From the NCBI RefSeq assembly GCF_900091625.1, contig NZ_FMIC01000002.1:558001-622000 (forward strand): a stretch of DNA of 64,000 nucleotides, given 5' to 3'. Both the position numbers and the translations under genes were made by a program. Positions within the stretch are counted from its first letter, which is position 1, and each line of letters begins with the position of its first letter. Positions 17,831 to 28,559 of the stretch are shown piece by piece. This DNA is from Micromonospora peucetia (lineage in GTDB: Bacteria > Actinomycetota > Actinomycetes > Mycobacteriales > Micromonosporaceae). The notes under the pieces are model-generated. The model worked only from the letters and a program-made list of their open reading frames with translations. It was not told the origin of the DNA and did not search any database.

Positions 17831-19645
17831 ATGATCGACGGCTCCCGCGACGACGCCCCGGAGCGGGCGGACCGGATCCCGGCGCTCCGCGACCCCGATC
17901 GGCTGCGTTCCCTCGCCGAGACCCGGCTGACGGCCGCCCCCGACGAGGCGTTCGACCGGTTCGCCCGGCTGGTCGGGGATTTGCTCGACGTGCCGGTCGC
18001 CCTGGTCTCCCTGGTCGACACCGAACGCCAGTTCTTCCCCGGCGAGGTGGGGCTGTCCCGGCTGTGGGCCGCCCGGCGGCAGACCCCGCTGAGCCACTCG
18101 TTCTGCCAGCACGTCGTCGACCTCGGCACCCCGATGGTGCTGCCGGACGCCCGGCTGCACCCCGCCCTCCGGGACAACCTCGCCGTGCCCGAACTGGGCG
18201 TGGTGGCGTACGCCGGGATGCCGCTGACCGACCTGGAGGGCCGTGTCCTCGGCTCGCTCTGCGCGATCGACGACAAGCCACGCGACTGGACCGCCGAGCA
18301 GTTGCGGACGCTCGCCGACCTGGCCGCCGCCTGCTCCTCGGAGCTGCGGCTGCGGATCGCCCTGGAGGGCGCCGAGCAGGCACGGCGACGCGTCGAGGAG
18401 GCCAACGGCCGGCTTGAGCTGCTGGCCGGGCTGGCCGGGACGCTGGCCGGGACGCTCGACGTGACGACCGTGCTGCGCCGCCTGCGCCACACGATGGTTC
18501 CGCTGCTGGCCGACTGGTCCCTGGTGACCCTGGTCGGGCCCGACGGGGCGCCCCGCGACGTGACCGCCTCCCACCGCGACCCGGCCCTGGCAGCGGACGT
18601 CGCCCGCTTCGCCGAGCTGATGCGGACGGGGCTGAGCCCCGACTCGATCACCCGGGCGGTGCTGCGGACCGGGCGGCCCGTGCTGGGCGCCGCCGGCAGT
18701 CTCGACGACGTGCGGCGGGGCGCCATCGGGCCGGAGATGCCGGAGCTCGCCGCGCGCCTGGGCTTCGCCTCGCACCTCAGCGTGCCGATCACCGACGCCG
18801 GGCGGGTACTCGGCTGCATCACCCTGGTCAACGGCCCGCAGCGGCGGCACTTCGACGACAGCGACCTGCTCGTCGCCCAGGACGTCGGCCGCCGGGCCGG
18901 ACAGGCGATCGGCAACAGCCGCAGGTACGGCGAACAGCGGCACGTCGCGCACGTGCTGCAGGACAGCATGCTGCCGCAACTGCCGGTCACCGAGGACCTG
19001 GAGCTGGCGGCCCGCTACCAGCCGGCGGCCGACCGGGTGGAGGTCGGCGGCGACTGGTACGACGCCTTCCGCCAGCCCGGCGGGGAGCTGATCGCGGCGA
19101 TCGGCGACGTGGCCGGGCACGACATCGAGGCCGCGGCGACCATGGGACAGCTGCGCAACCTCGTCCGGGGCAACGCGTACGGCCGGTCCGACGCGGTCGA
19201 CGAGCTGATGAGCCGCCTGGACGAGACGATGCGCGGGCTGCGCATCCCGGCCGCGGCCACCGCGACGCTGGTGCGGCTGCGCGCCGACGAGGCTGGTGGC
19301 CAGCGGGTCACCTGGTGCAATGCCGGCCACCCCGCGCCGCTCGTGGTCCGGGTCGGGGGCGCGGTGGAGCTGCTCGCCGGAACACCGGAGCCGCTGCTCG
19401 GGCTGAACCGGCCGGTGCCCCGCACCAGCCGGCACACCCACCTGGCCGCCGGTGACACCCTGCTGCTCTACACCGACGGCCTCATCGAGCGGCGGGACCG
19501 GTCCATCGACGAGGGGATCGCGGAGCTGACCGCCCGGCTGGTCGGCACGGACGGGCTGCCGTTGGACGCGCTGTGCGACCTGCTGCTGACCACCGCGGAC
19601 CACCGGGAGGACGACGTCGCGCTGCTCGCCGTCCGGGTGACCTGA
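17831..19645 (+). CDS. GAF-domain SpoIIE/PP2C-type serine phosphatase
   Basis: 604 residues, cytoplasmic. A first GAF domain (~35-170) has the HSFCQHVV and GSLCAIDD motifs, and a second GAF-like domain covers ~195-375. The C-terminal PP2C/SpoIIE domain (~390-604) shows the metal-binding motifs [34 protein letters not shown] and EDDVALLAV. Such proteins dephosphorylate anti-sigma-factor antagonists and so activate alternative sigma factors; the GAF domains probably sense a small ligand or redox state. ATG 17831 follows an AGGTGG stretch. No partner switch genes are adjacent. Confidence 0.92.
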   Translation: MIDGSRDDAPERADRIPALRDPDRLRSLAETRLTAAPDEAFDRFARLVGDLLDVPVALVSLVDTERQFFPGEVGLSRLWAARRQTPLSHSFCQHVVDLGTPMVLPDARLHPALRDNLAVPELGVVAYAGMPLTDLEGRVLGSLCAIDDKPRDWTAEQLRTLADLAAACSSELRLRIALEGAEQARRRVEEANGRLELLAGLAGTLAGTLDVTTVLRRLRHTMVPLLADWSLVTLVGPDGAPRDVTASHRDPALAADVARFAELMRTGLSPDSITRAVLRTGRPVLGAAGSLDDVRRGAIGPEMPELAARLGFASHLSVPITDAGRVLGCITLVNGPQRRHFDDSDLLVAQDVGRRAGQAIGNSRRYGEQRHVAHVLQDSMLPQLPVTEDLELAARYQPAADRVEVGGDWYDAFRQPGGELIAAIGDVAGHDIEAAATMGQLRNLVRGNAYGRSDAVDELMSRLDETMRGLRIPAAATATLVRLRADEAGGQRVTWCNAGHPAPLVVRVGGAVELLAGTPEPLLGLNRPVPRTSRHTHLAAGDTLLLYTDGLIERRDRSIDEGIAELTARLVGTDGLPLDALCDLLLTTADHREDDVALLAVRVT

Positions 19646-19713
19646 CCACGCCACCCGGCCGGTCCGATCCCGTCGGCCCCGCCGGGGCGCCTCGGCGGGC
19701 TACCCTGGGCCGG

Positions 19714-20889
19714 GTGAGCGCCCGTCCCCCGTACCCTCGCACCCGTCGTCTGCGCACGGCCCTGGCGGCCTCGTGCGCGGCACTTCTGTTGACGGCCGCC
19801 GGTTGCAGCCTCGGCGAGCCGGAGCCCGACCCGGCCGGTGAGCCACCCACCTTCCCCACCCCGTCGGCGACGGCGAGCCCCGGCGACGGCGGCCAGGAGG
19901 TGGTGACCACCGTGCTGGCGAAGGGCCTGCGGGTGCCGTGGGCGATCGCCTTCCTGCCCGACGGCGCGGCGCTGGTCACCGAGCGGGACAGCGGCCGGAT
20001 CCTGCGGGTCGGCCCCGAGTCGGGGCCCGACGGGCTGAAGGTCACCCCGGTGCAGACCATCGCAGACGTGGCGGCCTCCGGTGAGGGCGGGCTGATGGGC
20101 ATCGCCGTCTCGCCCGACTACCAACGGGACAAGTCGGTCTTCGTCTACTACACCACCGAGCGGGACAACCGGATCGCCCGGCTGGAGCTGGGCGGCACGC
20201 CCACCCCGATCCTGACCGGCATCCCCAAGGCCGGCATCCACAACGGCGGCGGCCTCGCCTTCGGCCCGGACGGCCTGCTCTACGCGAGCACCGGCGACGC
20301 CGGCGACCAGCCGCAGGCGCAGGACGCCAAACGGCTCGGCGGCAAGATCCTGCGAATCACCAGGGACGGCAAGCCCGCGCCCGGCAACCCGTTCCCGAAC
20401 TCCCCGGTGTGGTCCCTGGGCCACCGCAACGTCCAGGGCATCGCCTGGGACCCCGGCAAGCGGATGTACGCCGTGGAGTTCGGCCAGAACACCTGGGACG
20501 AGATCAACCAGATCACCAAGGGCCGCAACTACGGGTGGCCGACGGTCGAGGGGCGCGACGACGACAAGCGTTTCGTCAACCCGGTCACCCAGTGGCCGAC
20601 GTCGGACGCCTCCTGTTCCGGGCTGACGGCCACGGACCGGCTGCTCGTCACCGCCTGCCTGCGCGGCAAGCGACTCTGGCTGGTCGAGCTGACCGACACC
20701 GGCACCGTCCTCGGCCAGCCGCGCGAGCTGCTGACCGAACGGTTCGGGCGGTTGCGGGCGGTGGCCGCCGCTCCCGACGGCTCGATCTGGGTGAGCACCT
20801 CCAACCACGACGGGCGGGGCAACCCGGTGCCCGAGGATGATCGGCTGCTGCGGCTGGTCTTCGCCGGCGGCGGGGCCGGCCGGAGCTGA
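19714..20889 (+). CDS. lipoprotein PQQ-dependent sugar dehydrogenase (GSDH/YliI-like)
   Basis: 391 residues. GTG 19714 gives a lipoprotein signal peptide with the lipobox TAAGC (Cys near residue 30) and a Pro/Thr/Ser linker. The rest is a six-bladed beta-propeller of the soluble glucose/sorbosone dehydrogenase family: [33 protein letters not shown] and [11 protein letters not shown] are recognisable. Members oxidise aldoses using pyrroloquinoline quinone at the outer membrane face. Whether this host makes PQQ is not visible here. It starts 68 bases after the phosphatase gene on the same strand. Confidence 0.88.
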   Translation: MSARPPYPRTRRLRTALAASCAALLLTAAGCSLGEPEPDPAGEPPTFPTPSATASPGDGGQEVVTTVLAKGLRVPWAIAFLPDGAALVTERDSGRILRVGPESGPDGLKVTPVQTIADVAASGEGGLMGIAVSPDYQRDKSVFVYYTTERDNRIARLELGGTPTPILTGIPKAGIHNGGGLAFGPDGLLYASTGDAGDQPQAQDAKRLGGKILRITRDGKPAPGNPFPNSPVWSLGHRNVQGIAWDPGKRMYAVEFGQNTWDEINQITKGRNYGWPTVEGRDDDKRFVNPVTQWPTSDASCSGLTATDRLLVTACLRGKRLWLVELTDTGTVLGQPRELLTERFGRLRAVAAAPDGSIWVSTSNHDGRGNPVPEDDRLLRLVFAGGGAGRS

Positions 20890-20946
20890 CGCACCGGCGT
20901 ACCCGGGTTTCCCAAGATCCCTCAGTGGGCAGGTCAGAATCTCACC

Positions 20947-22521
20947 ATGGACGGCCAGGAGAACGAGCAGCACGCGAACCGGGACGAGGACGCCCCGGCG
21001 ACGGGTCACGCCCCGCGCCGGGCGCCCTGGCGGAGGGCCGGCGACCGGACCGGCCGGCGGGCCCTGCGCGTGAGCGGGGTGGCCCTGGCGGTCCTCGTCG
21101 TCGCCCTGATCGGCGTGGTGATCGGCGTACTCGCCGGCGGCCGGGTGAGCACCGACATCGGCCCGTTCCAGGCCGACCTCACGGTCGCGCCGGCGCTGGG
21201 CGGCGGCACCACGGTCGACATCCCGCCACTGGGAGCGCTGTTGCTCGACAGCCACGACGGTCCGACCCACCTGACGGTGGAGCTGGGCGCGCTGGACCAG
21301 AGCCGCACCGAGGCGCTGCTCGACGACCCGGCGAGCATCAACCGGGCGAGCCAGTCGGCCGTCGACGACGTCCGTAAGGGCGTGCTGCGGCTCGGCCTGC
21401 GGACGCTCGCCTCGGCGGTGCTGGTCACCCTGCTGCTGGCCCTGCTGGTCTTCCGCGACACCCGCCGGGCGGCCTGGGCCGGCGGGCTGGCGCTGGTGAT
21501 CACCGCCGGCAGCCTCGGCGCCGCCGCGGCGACCATCCGGCCGGAGTCGATCGAGGAGCCACGCTACGAGGGGCTGCTGGTCAACGCGCCCGCGATTGTC
21601 GGTGACGCCCGACGGATCGCGAACGACTACACCCGGTACGCCGAGCAGCTCCAGCGCATCGTCGGCAACGTCAGCCAGCTCTACACCACCGTGTCGGCGC
21701 TGCCGGTCTACGAACCCGCCCCCGGCACCACCCGGGTGCTGCACGTCTCCGACATGCATCTCAACCCGACCGGCTGGCAGCTCATCCGCACCGTCGTCGA
21801 GCAGTTCGGCATCGACGTGGTGATCGACACCGGGGACATCACCGACTGGGGATCTGAGCCGGAAGCCTCCTACGTCGGCTCGATCGGCCTGCTGAAGAAG
21901 CCGTACGTCTACATCCGGGGCAACCACGACTCGGGGCGGACCGCGGCGGCCGTGGCCCGCCAGCCCAACGCGATCGTGCTGAACAACACGACCACCACGG
22001 TCGCGGGGCTGACCATCGCCGGCATCGGTGACCCGCGCTTCACACCCGACAAGAACACCTCACCGGCGGGCAGCGGCCTCACCCAGCAGACCGCGGACCA
22101 GCTCATCGGCGTCGGCGACCAGCTCGCGGCCACGGTACGCAGTTCGCCACGACCGGTGGACATCGCGCTGGTGCACGACCCGGCCTCGGCCGGCCCGCTG
22201 TCGGGCACCTGCCCGCTGGTGCTCGCCGGGCACACCCACGCCCGGCAGGTGTCGAAGCTCCCGGAGCTGCCCGGGCAGCAGCCCACCCAGCTGATGGTGC
22301 AGGGCTCCACGGGCGGCGCCGGCCTGCGCGGCCTGGAGGGCGAGAAGCCCACCCCGCTGTCGATGAGCGTGCTCTACTTCGACCAGGACAAGCTGCTCCA
22401 GGCGTACGACGACATCACCGTCGGCGGCACCGGGCAGGCGCAGGTGAACCTGGAGCGGCACGTCGTGGAGGTCCCGAAGGCCGGTGCGCCCGTCCCGGTC
22501 ACCCCCACCCCGACCCGCTGA
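20947..22521 (+). CDS. membrane-anchored metallophosphoesterase
   Basis: 524 residues. A cytoplasmic charged N-terminus (~1-40) precedes a membrane helix at ~41-62, and two more hydrophobic segments lie at ~155-200. The calcineurin-like catalytic domain begins near residue 260 with the dinuclear-metal motifs HVSDMHLNP, DTGDITDWG, RGNHDS, HDP and AGHTHARQ. This YkuE-like family hydrolyses phosphoesters; the natural substrate is unknown. The topology places the catalytic domain outside the membrane if the first helix is N-in. ATG 20947 lies in TCTCACCATG without a strong ribosome site. Confidence 0.9.
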   Translation: MDGQENEQHANRDEDAPATGHAPRRAPWRRAGDRTGRRALRVSGVALAVLVVALIGVVIGVLAGGRVSTDIGPFQADLTVAPALGGGTTVDIPPLGALLLDSHDGPTHLTVELGALDQSRTEALLDDPASINRASQSAVDDVRKGVLRLGLRTLASAVLVTLLLALLVFRDTRRAAWAGGLALVITAGSLGAAAATIRPESIEEPRYEGLLVNAPAIVGDARRIANDYTRYAEQLQRIVGNVSQLYTTVSALPVYEPAPGTTRVLHVSDMHLNPTGWQLIRTVVEQFGIDVVIDTGDITDWGSEPEASYVGSIGLLKKPYVYIRGNHDSGRTAAAVARQPNAIVLNNTTTTVAGLTIAGIGDPRFTPDKNTSPAGSGLTQQTADQLIGVGDQLAATVRSSPRPVDIALVHDPASAGPLSGTCPLVLAGHTHARQVSKLPELPGQQPTQLMVQGSTGGAGLRGLEGEKPTPLSMSVLYFDQDKLLQAYDDITVGGTGQAQVNLERHVVEVPKAGAPVPVTPTPTR

Positions 22522-22557
22522 CCCGTCGCGCCGCCCGCTCCCGGAAGCTCCTGCGGA

Positions 22558-24927
22558 TCAGCGCAGGGACAGGGCCGCGAGGGCCGCGTTCACGATGCTG
22601 CCGGGCAGCAGGTCATGCAGGTCGTAGAGGTCGTGGACGCTGCCGGACTGGCCGAACTCGTCCACGCCCAGTGGCACCGCCGGGGCAGCGAGTGCCGAAC
22701 CGAGCCACGCCATGGCGTGCGAGGCGGCGTCGTGCACGGTGACCACCGGCACCCGGTCGGCGAACGCCGAACGCAGCGCGCCCGGCACACTCGGCACGGT
22801 GGCGGTGCGTATGCCTTGGCGCAGGGTGCGCTGCCAGGCCCGGTAGAGCCGGTCCAGCGAGGTGACGTCGACGACGTGCGCGGCGATGCCCTCCTCGGCC
22901 AGCTCCGCCGCCGCCGCGAGCACCTCGGGCAGCACCGCGCCGGAGGCGGCGAGCTGCACCACCGGGGCGTCGGCCAGGTGCGGGTACGCCTTGTGGGCGT
23001 CGACCAGCCGGTACGCCCCGGCGACCGCCTGCCGGCGCAGCACCGCGTCGCCGAGCCGGGCCCGGGCCGCCTCGAAGGGCGCCTGGTCGATGGGGCGGGT
23101 GCTGAGCCGGAAGTAGTACGCCCCGTCCTCGGCGGGAGCGGCCGTCGCCGACGGGGTCGCCCCGCCGGCCATCTGGCCCAGCGCGTCGCAGAGCAGCCAG
23201 TCCAGGGTGGTCGCGTACGCGGGTTCGAGGAACGTCACCCCCGGCAGCTCCAGACCCACCGAGGCGGTGATGGTCGACTGGTGGGCACCGCCCTCCGGGG
23301 CGAGCGTGATGCCCGACGGGGTGCCGGCGACCACGAACCGGGAGCCGGAGTAGGTGCCGTACAGGAACGCGTCCAGGCCACGCAGCACGAACGGGTCGTA
23401 GACCGTGCCGACCGGCAGCAGCGGCTGCGCCGACAGGTCCCACGACAGGCCGAGCTGGCCGAGCAGCAGGAACAGGTTCATCTCCGAGATGCCCAGCTCG
23501 ATGTGCTGGCCGGCGGGGCTCTCCGTCCAGCGCAGCATCCGGTCCTCGGTCCAGGCACGCTGCTCGGTCGGCGCGAAGACGCCGGTCTTGTTGAGGAAAC
23601 CGGCCAGGTTGGTGGAGGTCGCCACGTCCGGCGCGGTGGTCACCAGGTAACGGCCCACCTCGGGATTGCGGGCCAGCTCGACCAACACCCGGCCGAAGAC
23701 CTCCTGCGTCGAGATCGGCTTGTTGGCCCGTACCCGCGTGCTCTCCGGAACGGTGACGCCCAGCGCCCGCTCTCGGGGCGCGCGGGACAGCGCCTCCCGG
23801 CGCTCGCCGGCCCGGATGCCGGCCGGGGACGCCGGGTCGAGGCGGTCCCACTCGGTCTCCCGCGTCAGGCCACGCGCGGCACGCAGCGCGTCGACCTGCT
23901 CGGTGGTGAGCAGCGCCGAGTGGTTGCGCGGGTTGCCGGCGATCGGCAACCCCCACCCTTTCACGGTGTACGCGAAGATCACGCTGGGCCGGTCGGTGAC
24001 GGCGTCACACTGGGCGTACGCGTCGAGCATCGCCGCCATGTCGTGCCCGCCCAGGTCGGTGACGAGCGGCCCCAGCTCGTCGTCGCCGATGCCCGCGATG
24101 AACGCCTCGATGCCCTCGGGCGCGCCGTCGAGGAACTGCTTGCGCAGCGCCGCGCCGGTGAGCCCGAACAGCGACTGGTACTGCTCGTTGGGCATCGCGT
24201 CGATCCAGTCGCGCAGCGCCTCGCCGCCCGGCCGGGCGTACGCCTCGGCGAGCTTGCGGCCGTACTTGACCTCGACCACGTGCCAGCCGGCGGCCTCGAA
24301 CTGGCCCCGCCACTGGTTGATCCGCACCCCGGGCACCACCCGGTCCAGCGACTGCCGGTTGAAGTCGACCAGCCACGTCACGTTGCCCAGGCCCGTGGTG
24401 GCCGGGTCGGCGACGGCCTCCCAGATGTTCCCCTCGTCCAGCTCGGCGTCGCCGATCAGCGCGACGAACCGGGAGTGCGGGCGGGCGCCGAAGTGCGCGT
24501 CGACGTAGCGGCGGGTCGCGGCGGCGAACAGTGGCGCCGCCGCGCCGAGCCCGACCGAACCGGTGGAGAAGTCCACCTCGTCCGGGTCCTTGGTCCGCGA
24601 CGGGTACGACTGGAGCCCGCCCCGGGCGCGCAGCCGCGTCAGGTAGGAGCGGTCGAGATTGCCCAGCAGGTACTGGATGGCGTGGAAGACCGGCGAGGCG
24701 TGCGGCTTCACGGCCACCCGGTCCTCGGCGTCGAGGTGCGCGAACCACAGCGCCGTCATCGCGGTGACCAGCGAGGCGCTGGACGCCTGGTGCCCGCCCA
24801 CCTTCACCCCGTCGCCGGTGTCCCGGTCGTGGTTGGCCGCGTCCACGATCCGGGTCGCGAGCCAGAGCACCCGCTGCTGGATCTCGTCGAGGATGTCGAG
24901 GTCGGTACGGGACGCCTGCTCGTTCAC
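22558..24927 (-). CDS. AceE-like pyruvate dehydrogenase E1 / transketolase-family ThDP enzyme
   Basis: 789 residues from GTG 24927. The order of domains follows homodimeric E1 enzymes. The N-terminal ThDP domain has GGHQASSAS and the ThDP/Mg motif GDAELDEGN...DFNRQSLD (AceE has GDGE...). A middle transketolase domain contains ELGISEMNLFLLLGQLGLS and EGGAHQST, and the C-terminal domain ends near GVDEFGQSGS. It is about 100 residues shorter than AceE. No E2, E3 or transketolase partners are nearby, so the assignment to pyruvate is tentative; a related 2-oxo acid or ketose substrate is possible. Convergent with the phosphoesterase gene. Confidence 0.8.
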   Translation of the reverse strand: MNEQASRTDLDILDEIQQRVLWLATRIVDAANHDRDTGDGVKVGGHQASSASLVTAMTALWFAHLDAEDRVAVKPHASPVFHAIQYLLGNLDRSYLTRLRARGGLQSYPSRTKDPDEVDFSTGSVGLGAAAPLFAAATRRYVDAHFGARPHSRFVALIGDAELDEGNIWEAVADPATTGLGNVTWLVDFNRQSLDRVVPGVRINQWRGQFEAAGWHVVEVKYGRKLAEAYARPGGEALRDWIDAMPNEQYQSLFGLTGAALRKQFLDGAPEGIEAFIAGIGDDELGPLVTDLGGHDMAAMLDAYAQCDAVTDRPSVIFAYTVKGWGLPIAGNPRNHSALLTTEQVDALRAARGLTRETEWDRLDPASPAGIRAGERREALSRAPRERALGVTVPESTRVRANKPISTQEVFGRVLVELARNPEVGRYLVTTAPDVATSTNLAGFLNKTGVFAPTEQRAWTEDRMLRWTESPAGQHIELGISEMNLFLLLGQLGLSWDLSAQPLLPVGTVYDPFVLRGLDAFLYGTYSGSRFVVAGTPSGITLAPEGGAHQSTITASVGLELPGVTFLEPAYATTLDWLLCDALGQMAGGATPSATAAPAEDGAYYFRLSTRPIDQAPFEAARARLGDAVLRRQAVAGAYRLVDAHKAYPHLADAPVVQLAASGAVLPEVLAAAAELAEEGIAAHVVDVTSLDRLYRAWQRTLRQGIRTATVPSVPGALRSAFADRVPVVTVHDAASHAMAWLGSALAAPAVPLGVDEFGQSGSVHDLYDLHDLLPGSIVNAALAALSLR

Positions 24928-24997
24928 GGTGGCTCCATCCAGGCGTCGCCGTTGACGCCTCGCGAGGGGTGGGGTGCGCTACACCGACCCACGCCGA

Positions 24998-25056
24998 TCG
25001 ATCATGAGGTGGACGGCAGTCTGGAGATCGACGACTGCCGTCAACCTCATGATCGA
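24998..25056. repeat. long near-perfect inverted repeat downstream of gatB
   Basis: Arms of 24 bases (24998-25021 and 25033-25056) match with a single mismatch around an 11-base loop. Each arm carries a GATCATGAGGT core. It lies between the gatB stop (25082, minus strand) and the start of the AceE-like gene, so it may terminate gatB transcription. The length is more than a terminator needs and resembles a dispersed palindromic element. Confidence 0.85.
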
Positions 25057-25081
25057 CGCGGGTCGGACGGGGTGGGGCAGG

Positions 25082-26581
25082 TCAGGACTGGGCGGTGAGG
25101 CGCTCCAGGATCAGGTCGCGGACGGTCTTGGCGTCGGCCTGGCCGCGGGTGGTCTTCATGACCGCGCCGACCAGCGCGCCGGCCGCGGCGACCTTGCCAC
25201 TGCGGATCTTGTCGGCGATGTCCGGGTTGGCGGCGATCGCCTCGTCCACGGCTGCGGTGAGCGCGCCCGTGTCGGAGACGACCTCCAGGCCCCGGTTGCT
25301 CATGATCTCGGTCGGCGAGCCCTCGCCAGCCACCACGCCCTCCAGGACGGTGCGGGCCAGCTTGTCGTTGAGCTTGCCGGCGTCAACCAGGCCCTGGAGC
25401 TCGGCGACCTGCCCCGGGGTGGCCCCGATGTCGGCCAGTTCCACGCCGGTCTCGTTGGCCCGCCGGGACAGCTCGCCCAGCCACCACTTGCGGGCGGCGG
25501 CCGGGGTGGCGCCGGCGGCGACCGTGGCCTCGATCAGCTCGACCGCGCCGGCGTTGAGCACGGACTGCATGTCCCCGTCGGAGAGACCCCACTGCTCCTG
25601 GAGCCGGCGCCGGTGCAGCCGGGGCAGCTCGGGCAGGGCGGCCTTCAGCTCGGCGACCCAGGCGGTGTCCGGTGCCAACGGCACCAGGTCGGGCTCCGGG
25701 AAGTACCGGTAGTCGGTCGCCGTCTCCTTGGACCGGCCCGGCGTGGTGTCACCGGTGTCCTCGTGGAAGTGCCGGGTCTCCTGGATGATCCGGCCGCCCG
25801 CGTCGAGCACGGACGCCTGCCGGATGATCTCGGACCGGACGGCCCGCTCGACCGACCGCAGCGAGTTGACGTTCTTGGTCTCCGTGCGGGTGCCCCACTC
25901 CTCGCCGGGCAGGTTGAGGGAGGTGTTCACGTCGCAGCGCAGCGAGCCCTCCTCCATCCGCACGTCGGATACGCCCAGTGAGCGGAGCACGTCGCGCAAC
26001 TCGGTGACGTACGCGCGGGCCACCTCGGGGGCCAGCGCGCCGATGCCGGGAACCGGCCTGGTGACGATCTCCACCAGCGGGATGCCGGCCCGGTTGTAGT
26101 CGACCAGCGACTCGGTGGCGCCCTGGATGCGCCCGGTGGCGCCACCGACGTGCAGCGTCTTGCCGGTGTCCTCCTCCAGGTGCACCCGCTCGATGCCGAT
26201 CCGCACCAGTTCGCCGTTCACCTCGACGTCCAGGTAGCCGTCGAAGCACAGCGGCTCGTCGTACTGGCTGATCTGGAAGTCCTTCGGCATGTCCGGGTAG
26301 AAGTAGTTCTTCCGCGCGAACCGGCACCACTCGGCGATCGAGCAGTTCAGCGCCAGGCCGATCCGGATGGTCGCCTCGATGGCGGCCCGGTTGGCGACCG
26401 GCAGCGAGCCCGGCAGACCCAGGCAGACCGGGCAGACCCGGGTGTTCGGCTCGCCACCGAAGTCGGTCGGGCAGCCGCAGAACATCTTGGTGTTCGTGCC
26501 CAGCTCGACGTGGGTCTCCAGGCCGATCACCGGTTCGTAGCGCGCGACGACCTCGTCGTACGCGGGCAGTGTCGTCGTCAT
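25082..26581 (-). CDS. gatB: Asp-tRNA(Asn)/Glu-tRNA(Gln) amidotransferase subunit B
   Basis: 499 residues, standard GatB length. It binds mischarged Glu-tRNA(Gln) or Asp-tRNA(Asn), activates the side chain with ATP and receives ammonia from GatA. The signature [18 protein letters not shown] is at residues ~20-37, with zinc-binding cysteines at CGC and CPVCLG. The kinase/cradle domain continues to ~295, and the C-terminal helical and YqeY-like tRNA-binding domains end at [10 protein letters not shown]. It follows gatA by 13 bases in the gatC-gatA-gatB operon. Confidence 0.97.
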   Translation of the reverse strand: MTTTLPAYDEVVARYEPVIGLETHVELGTNTKMFCGCPTDFGGEPNTRVCPVCLGLPGSLPVANRAAIEATIRIGLALNCSIAEWCRFARKNYFYPDMPKDFQISQYDEPLCFDGYLDVEVNGELVRIGIERVHLEEDTGKTLHVGGATGRIQGATESLVDYNRAGIPLVEIVTRPVPGIGALAPEVARAYVTELRDVLRSLGVSDVRMEEGSLRCDVNTSLNLPGEEWGTRTETKNVNSLRSVERAVRSEIIRQASVLDAGGRIIQETRHFHEDTGDTTPGRSKETATDYRYFPEPDLVPLAPDTAWVAELKAALPELPRLHRRRLQEQWGLSDGDMQSVLNAGAVELIEATVAAGATPAAARKWWLGELSRRANETGVELADIGATPGQVAELQGLVDAGKLNDKLARTVLEGVVAGEGSPTEIMSNRGLEVVSDTGALTAAVDEAIAANPDIADKIRSGKVAAAGALVGAVMKTTRGQADAKTVRDLILERLTAQS

Positions 26582-26594
26582 CTGAGCTCCTGCC

Positions 26595-28079
26595 TCACAG
26601 TGCCGGTGGGGTGAAGGTGCCGACGACGCTTTCCAGCGCGGCGGCGACCCGGTACATCCGGTCGTCGGCCATCGTCGGGGCCATGATCTGGAAGCCGACC
26701 GGCAGCCCCTCGGAGAGCCCGCACGGCACCGAGATGCCCGGCCCGCCGTACAGGTTCGTCGGGATGGTGAACAGGTCGGCCAGGTACATCTGGTACGGGT
26801 CGGCGGTGCGCGCGCCGATCGGGAACGCCACGAACGGGGTGGTCGGCGAGATCAGCGCGTCGACCCGCTCGAAGGCGGCGGTGAAGTCCCGGGTGATCAG
26901 CGTCCGGACCTTCTGCGCCTGACCGTAGTAGGCGTCGTAGTAGCCCGACGAGAGCGCGTACGTGCCGAGCATGATCCGGCGCTTGACCTCGGCGCCGAAG
27001 CCGGCCTCCCGGGTCAGCGACATGACCTCCTCCAGCGACCGGTTGCCGTCGTCGCCGACCCGCAGGCCGAACCGGACGCCGTCGAACCGGGCCAGGTTGG
27101 AGGAGGCCTCGCTCGGGGCGATCAGGTAGTACGCCGGCAGCGCGTACCTGAAGTGGGGGCAGGACACCTCGACGATCTCGGCGCCCAGCTTGGCCAGCGC
27201 GTCGACCGACTCGTGGAACGCCGCCATCACGCCCGGCTCGGCGCCCTCGCCGACGAACTCGCTGACGATGCCGAGCTTCACGCCGGTCAGGTCGCCGGTC
27301 GCGCCGAGCCTGGCGGCGGCCACCACGTCCGGTACGGGCTGTGGGATCGAGGTGGAGTCGCGCGGGTCGTGCCCACCGATCACCTCGTGCAGCAGCGCCG
27401 CGTCCAGCACGTTCCGGGCGCAGGGGCCGGGCGTGTCGAGGGAGGAGGAGAACGCCACCAGACCGTATCGGGAGGTGCCGCCGTAGGTGGGCTTGGCGCC
27501 GACGGTGCCGGTGACCGCGCCGGGCTGGCGGATCGAGCCGCCGGTGTCGGAGCCGATCGCCAGCGGCGCCTCGTACGCGGCCAGCGCCGCGGAGCTGCCA
27601 CCGCCCGAACCACCGGGAATGCGGCTCAGGTCCCACGGGTTGTGGGTCGGCCCGTACGCCGAGTATTCCGTGGAGGAGCCCATCGCGAACTCGTCCATGT
27701 TGGTCTTGCCGAGCATCACCGTGCCGGCGGCGCGCAGCCGCTGCACGATCGTCGAGTCGTACGGCGGACGCCAGCCCTCCAGGATCTTCGACCCGACGGT
27801 GGTCGGCACGCCCTTGGTGGTCAGCACGTCCTTCACGGCGACCGGCACACCGGCCAGCGGGCCCAGTTCCTCACCGGCGGCGCGGCGGGCGTCGACCTCG
27901 GCGGCAGCGGCGAGCGCGCCCTCGGAGTCGACGTGCAGGAACGCGTGCACCCGGTCGTCGACGGCGGCGATCCGGTCCAGGTGTGCGCGGGTGACCTCGA
28001 CGGCGGAGGCCTCACCGGCGGCGACGAGCCCCGCGATCTCCGTCGCGGTCAGTCTGGTCAGGTCACTGCGCTCGCTCAT
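26595..28079 (-). CDS. gatA: Asp-tRNA(Asn)/Glu-tRNA(Gln) amidotransferase subunit A
   Basis: 494 residues. Amidase-signature glutaminase that hydrolyses glutamine and channels ammonia to GatB. The Ser-cisSer-Lys triad is visible: Lys in VAVKDVL, Ser in [10 protein letters not shown] and the nucleophile Ser in [14 protein letters not shown] 28079 overlaps the gatC stop by four bases (ATGA), showing translational coupling that helps equal subunit production. Confidence 0.97.
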   Translation of the reverse strand: MSERSDLTRLTATEIAGLVAAGEASAVEVTRAHLDRIAAVDDRVHAFLHVDSEGALAAAAEVDARRAAGEELGPLAGVPVAVKDVLTTKGVPTTVGSKILEGWRPPYDSTIVQRLRAAGTVMLGKTNMDEFAMGSSTEYSAYGPTHNPWDLSRIPGGSGGGSSAALAAYEAPLAIGSDTGGSIRQPGAVTGTVGAKPTYGGTSRYGLVAFSSSLDTPGPCARNVLDAALLHEVIGGHDPRDSTSIPQPVPDVVAAARLGATGDLTGVKLGIVSEFVGEGAEPGVMAAFHESVDALAKLGAEIVEVSCPHFRYALPAYYLIAPSEASSNLARFDGVRFGLRVGDDGNRSLEEVMSLTREAGFGAEVKRRIMLGTYALSSGYYDAYYGQAQKVRTLITRDFTAAFERVDALISPTTPFVAFPIGARTADPYQMYLADLFTIPTNLYGGPGISVPCGLSEGLPVGFQIMAPTMADDRMYRVAAALESVVGTFTPPAL

Positions 28080-28381
28080 GACGCCACATCCTCATCCAGG
28101 ATCCGCGGTACGCGGAACCGCTGTGCCTCGGCGTCGGGCGCACCCGACAGCGCCTCCTGCGGGGTCAGCCCGGGCACCACGACGTCGTCCCGCAGGACGT
28201 TGGTCAGCGGCACCGAGTGCGACGTCGGCGGGATGTCCGCCGCGGCGACCTCGCCGACCTGCGCGACCGCCTGGAGGATCACGTCGAGCTGGCCGGCGAA
28301 GGTGTCCAGCTCCTCCTCCGTGACGGCGAGCCGCGACAGTCGCGCCAGGTGCGCGACCTCCTCGCGGGAGATGGCGGCCAT
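28076..28381 (-). CDS. gatC: Asp-tRNA(Asn)/Glu-tRNA(Gln) amidotransferase subunit C
   Basis: 101 residues beginning [20 protein letters not shown], the classic GatC N-terminus; the chain wraps around GatA and stabilises the GatA-GatB complex. First gene of the operon. The upstream minus strand has AATAGACT near 28470, a plausible -10 region about 90 bases before the start. Confidence 0.95.
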   Translation of the reverse strand: MAAISREEVAHLARLSRLAVTEEELDTFAGQLDVILQAVAQVGEVAAADIPPTSHSVPLTNVLRDDVVVPGLTPQEALSGAPDAEAQRFRVPRILDEDVAS

Positions 28382-28559
28382 CGGTGCCCCCTTCGTGACG
28401 GTGCTGTGGGTCGGACCGGTGTCGGCCGCGCGGCCGAGGTGCGTGACGCGCGGTGACCGGAGCGAGTCTATTGTTCCGCCCCGGCGGCGCGTCCCCGACT
28501 CCCCCTTTGGCGGGGCGGGGCGTCGTCCGCCGACCCGCCGCGCCTGCGGGACGGGTGAT

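Noticed and set aside
22615-25098. 827-codon + strand frame across the AceE-like gene
   Set aside because: Antisense shadow; includes the palindrome at 24998-25056 and has no recognisable motif.
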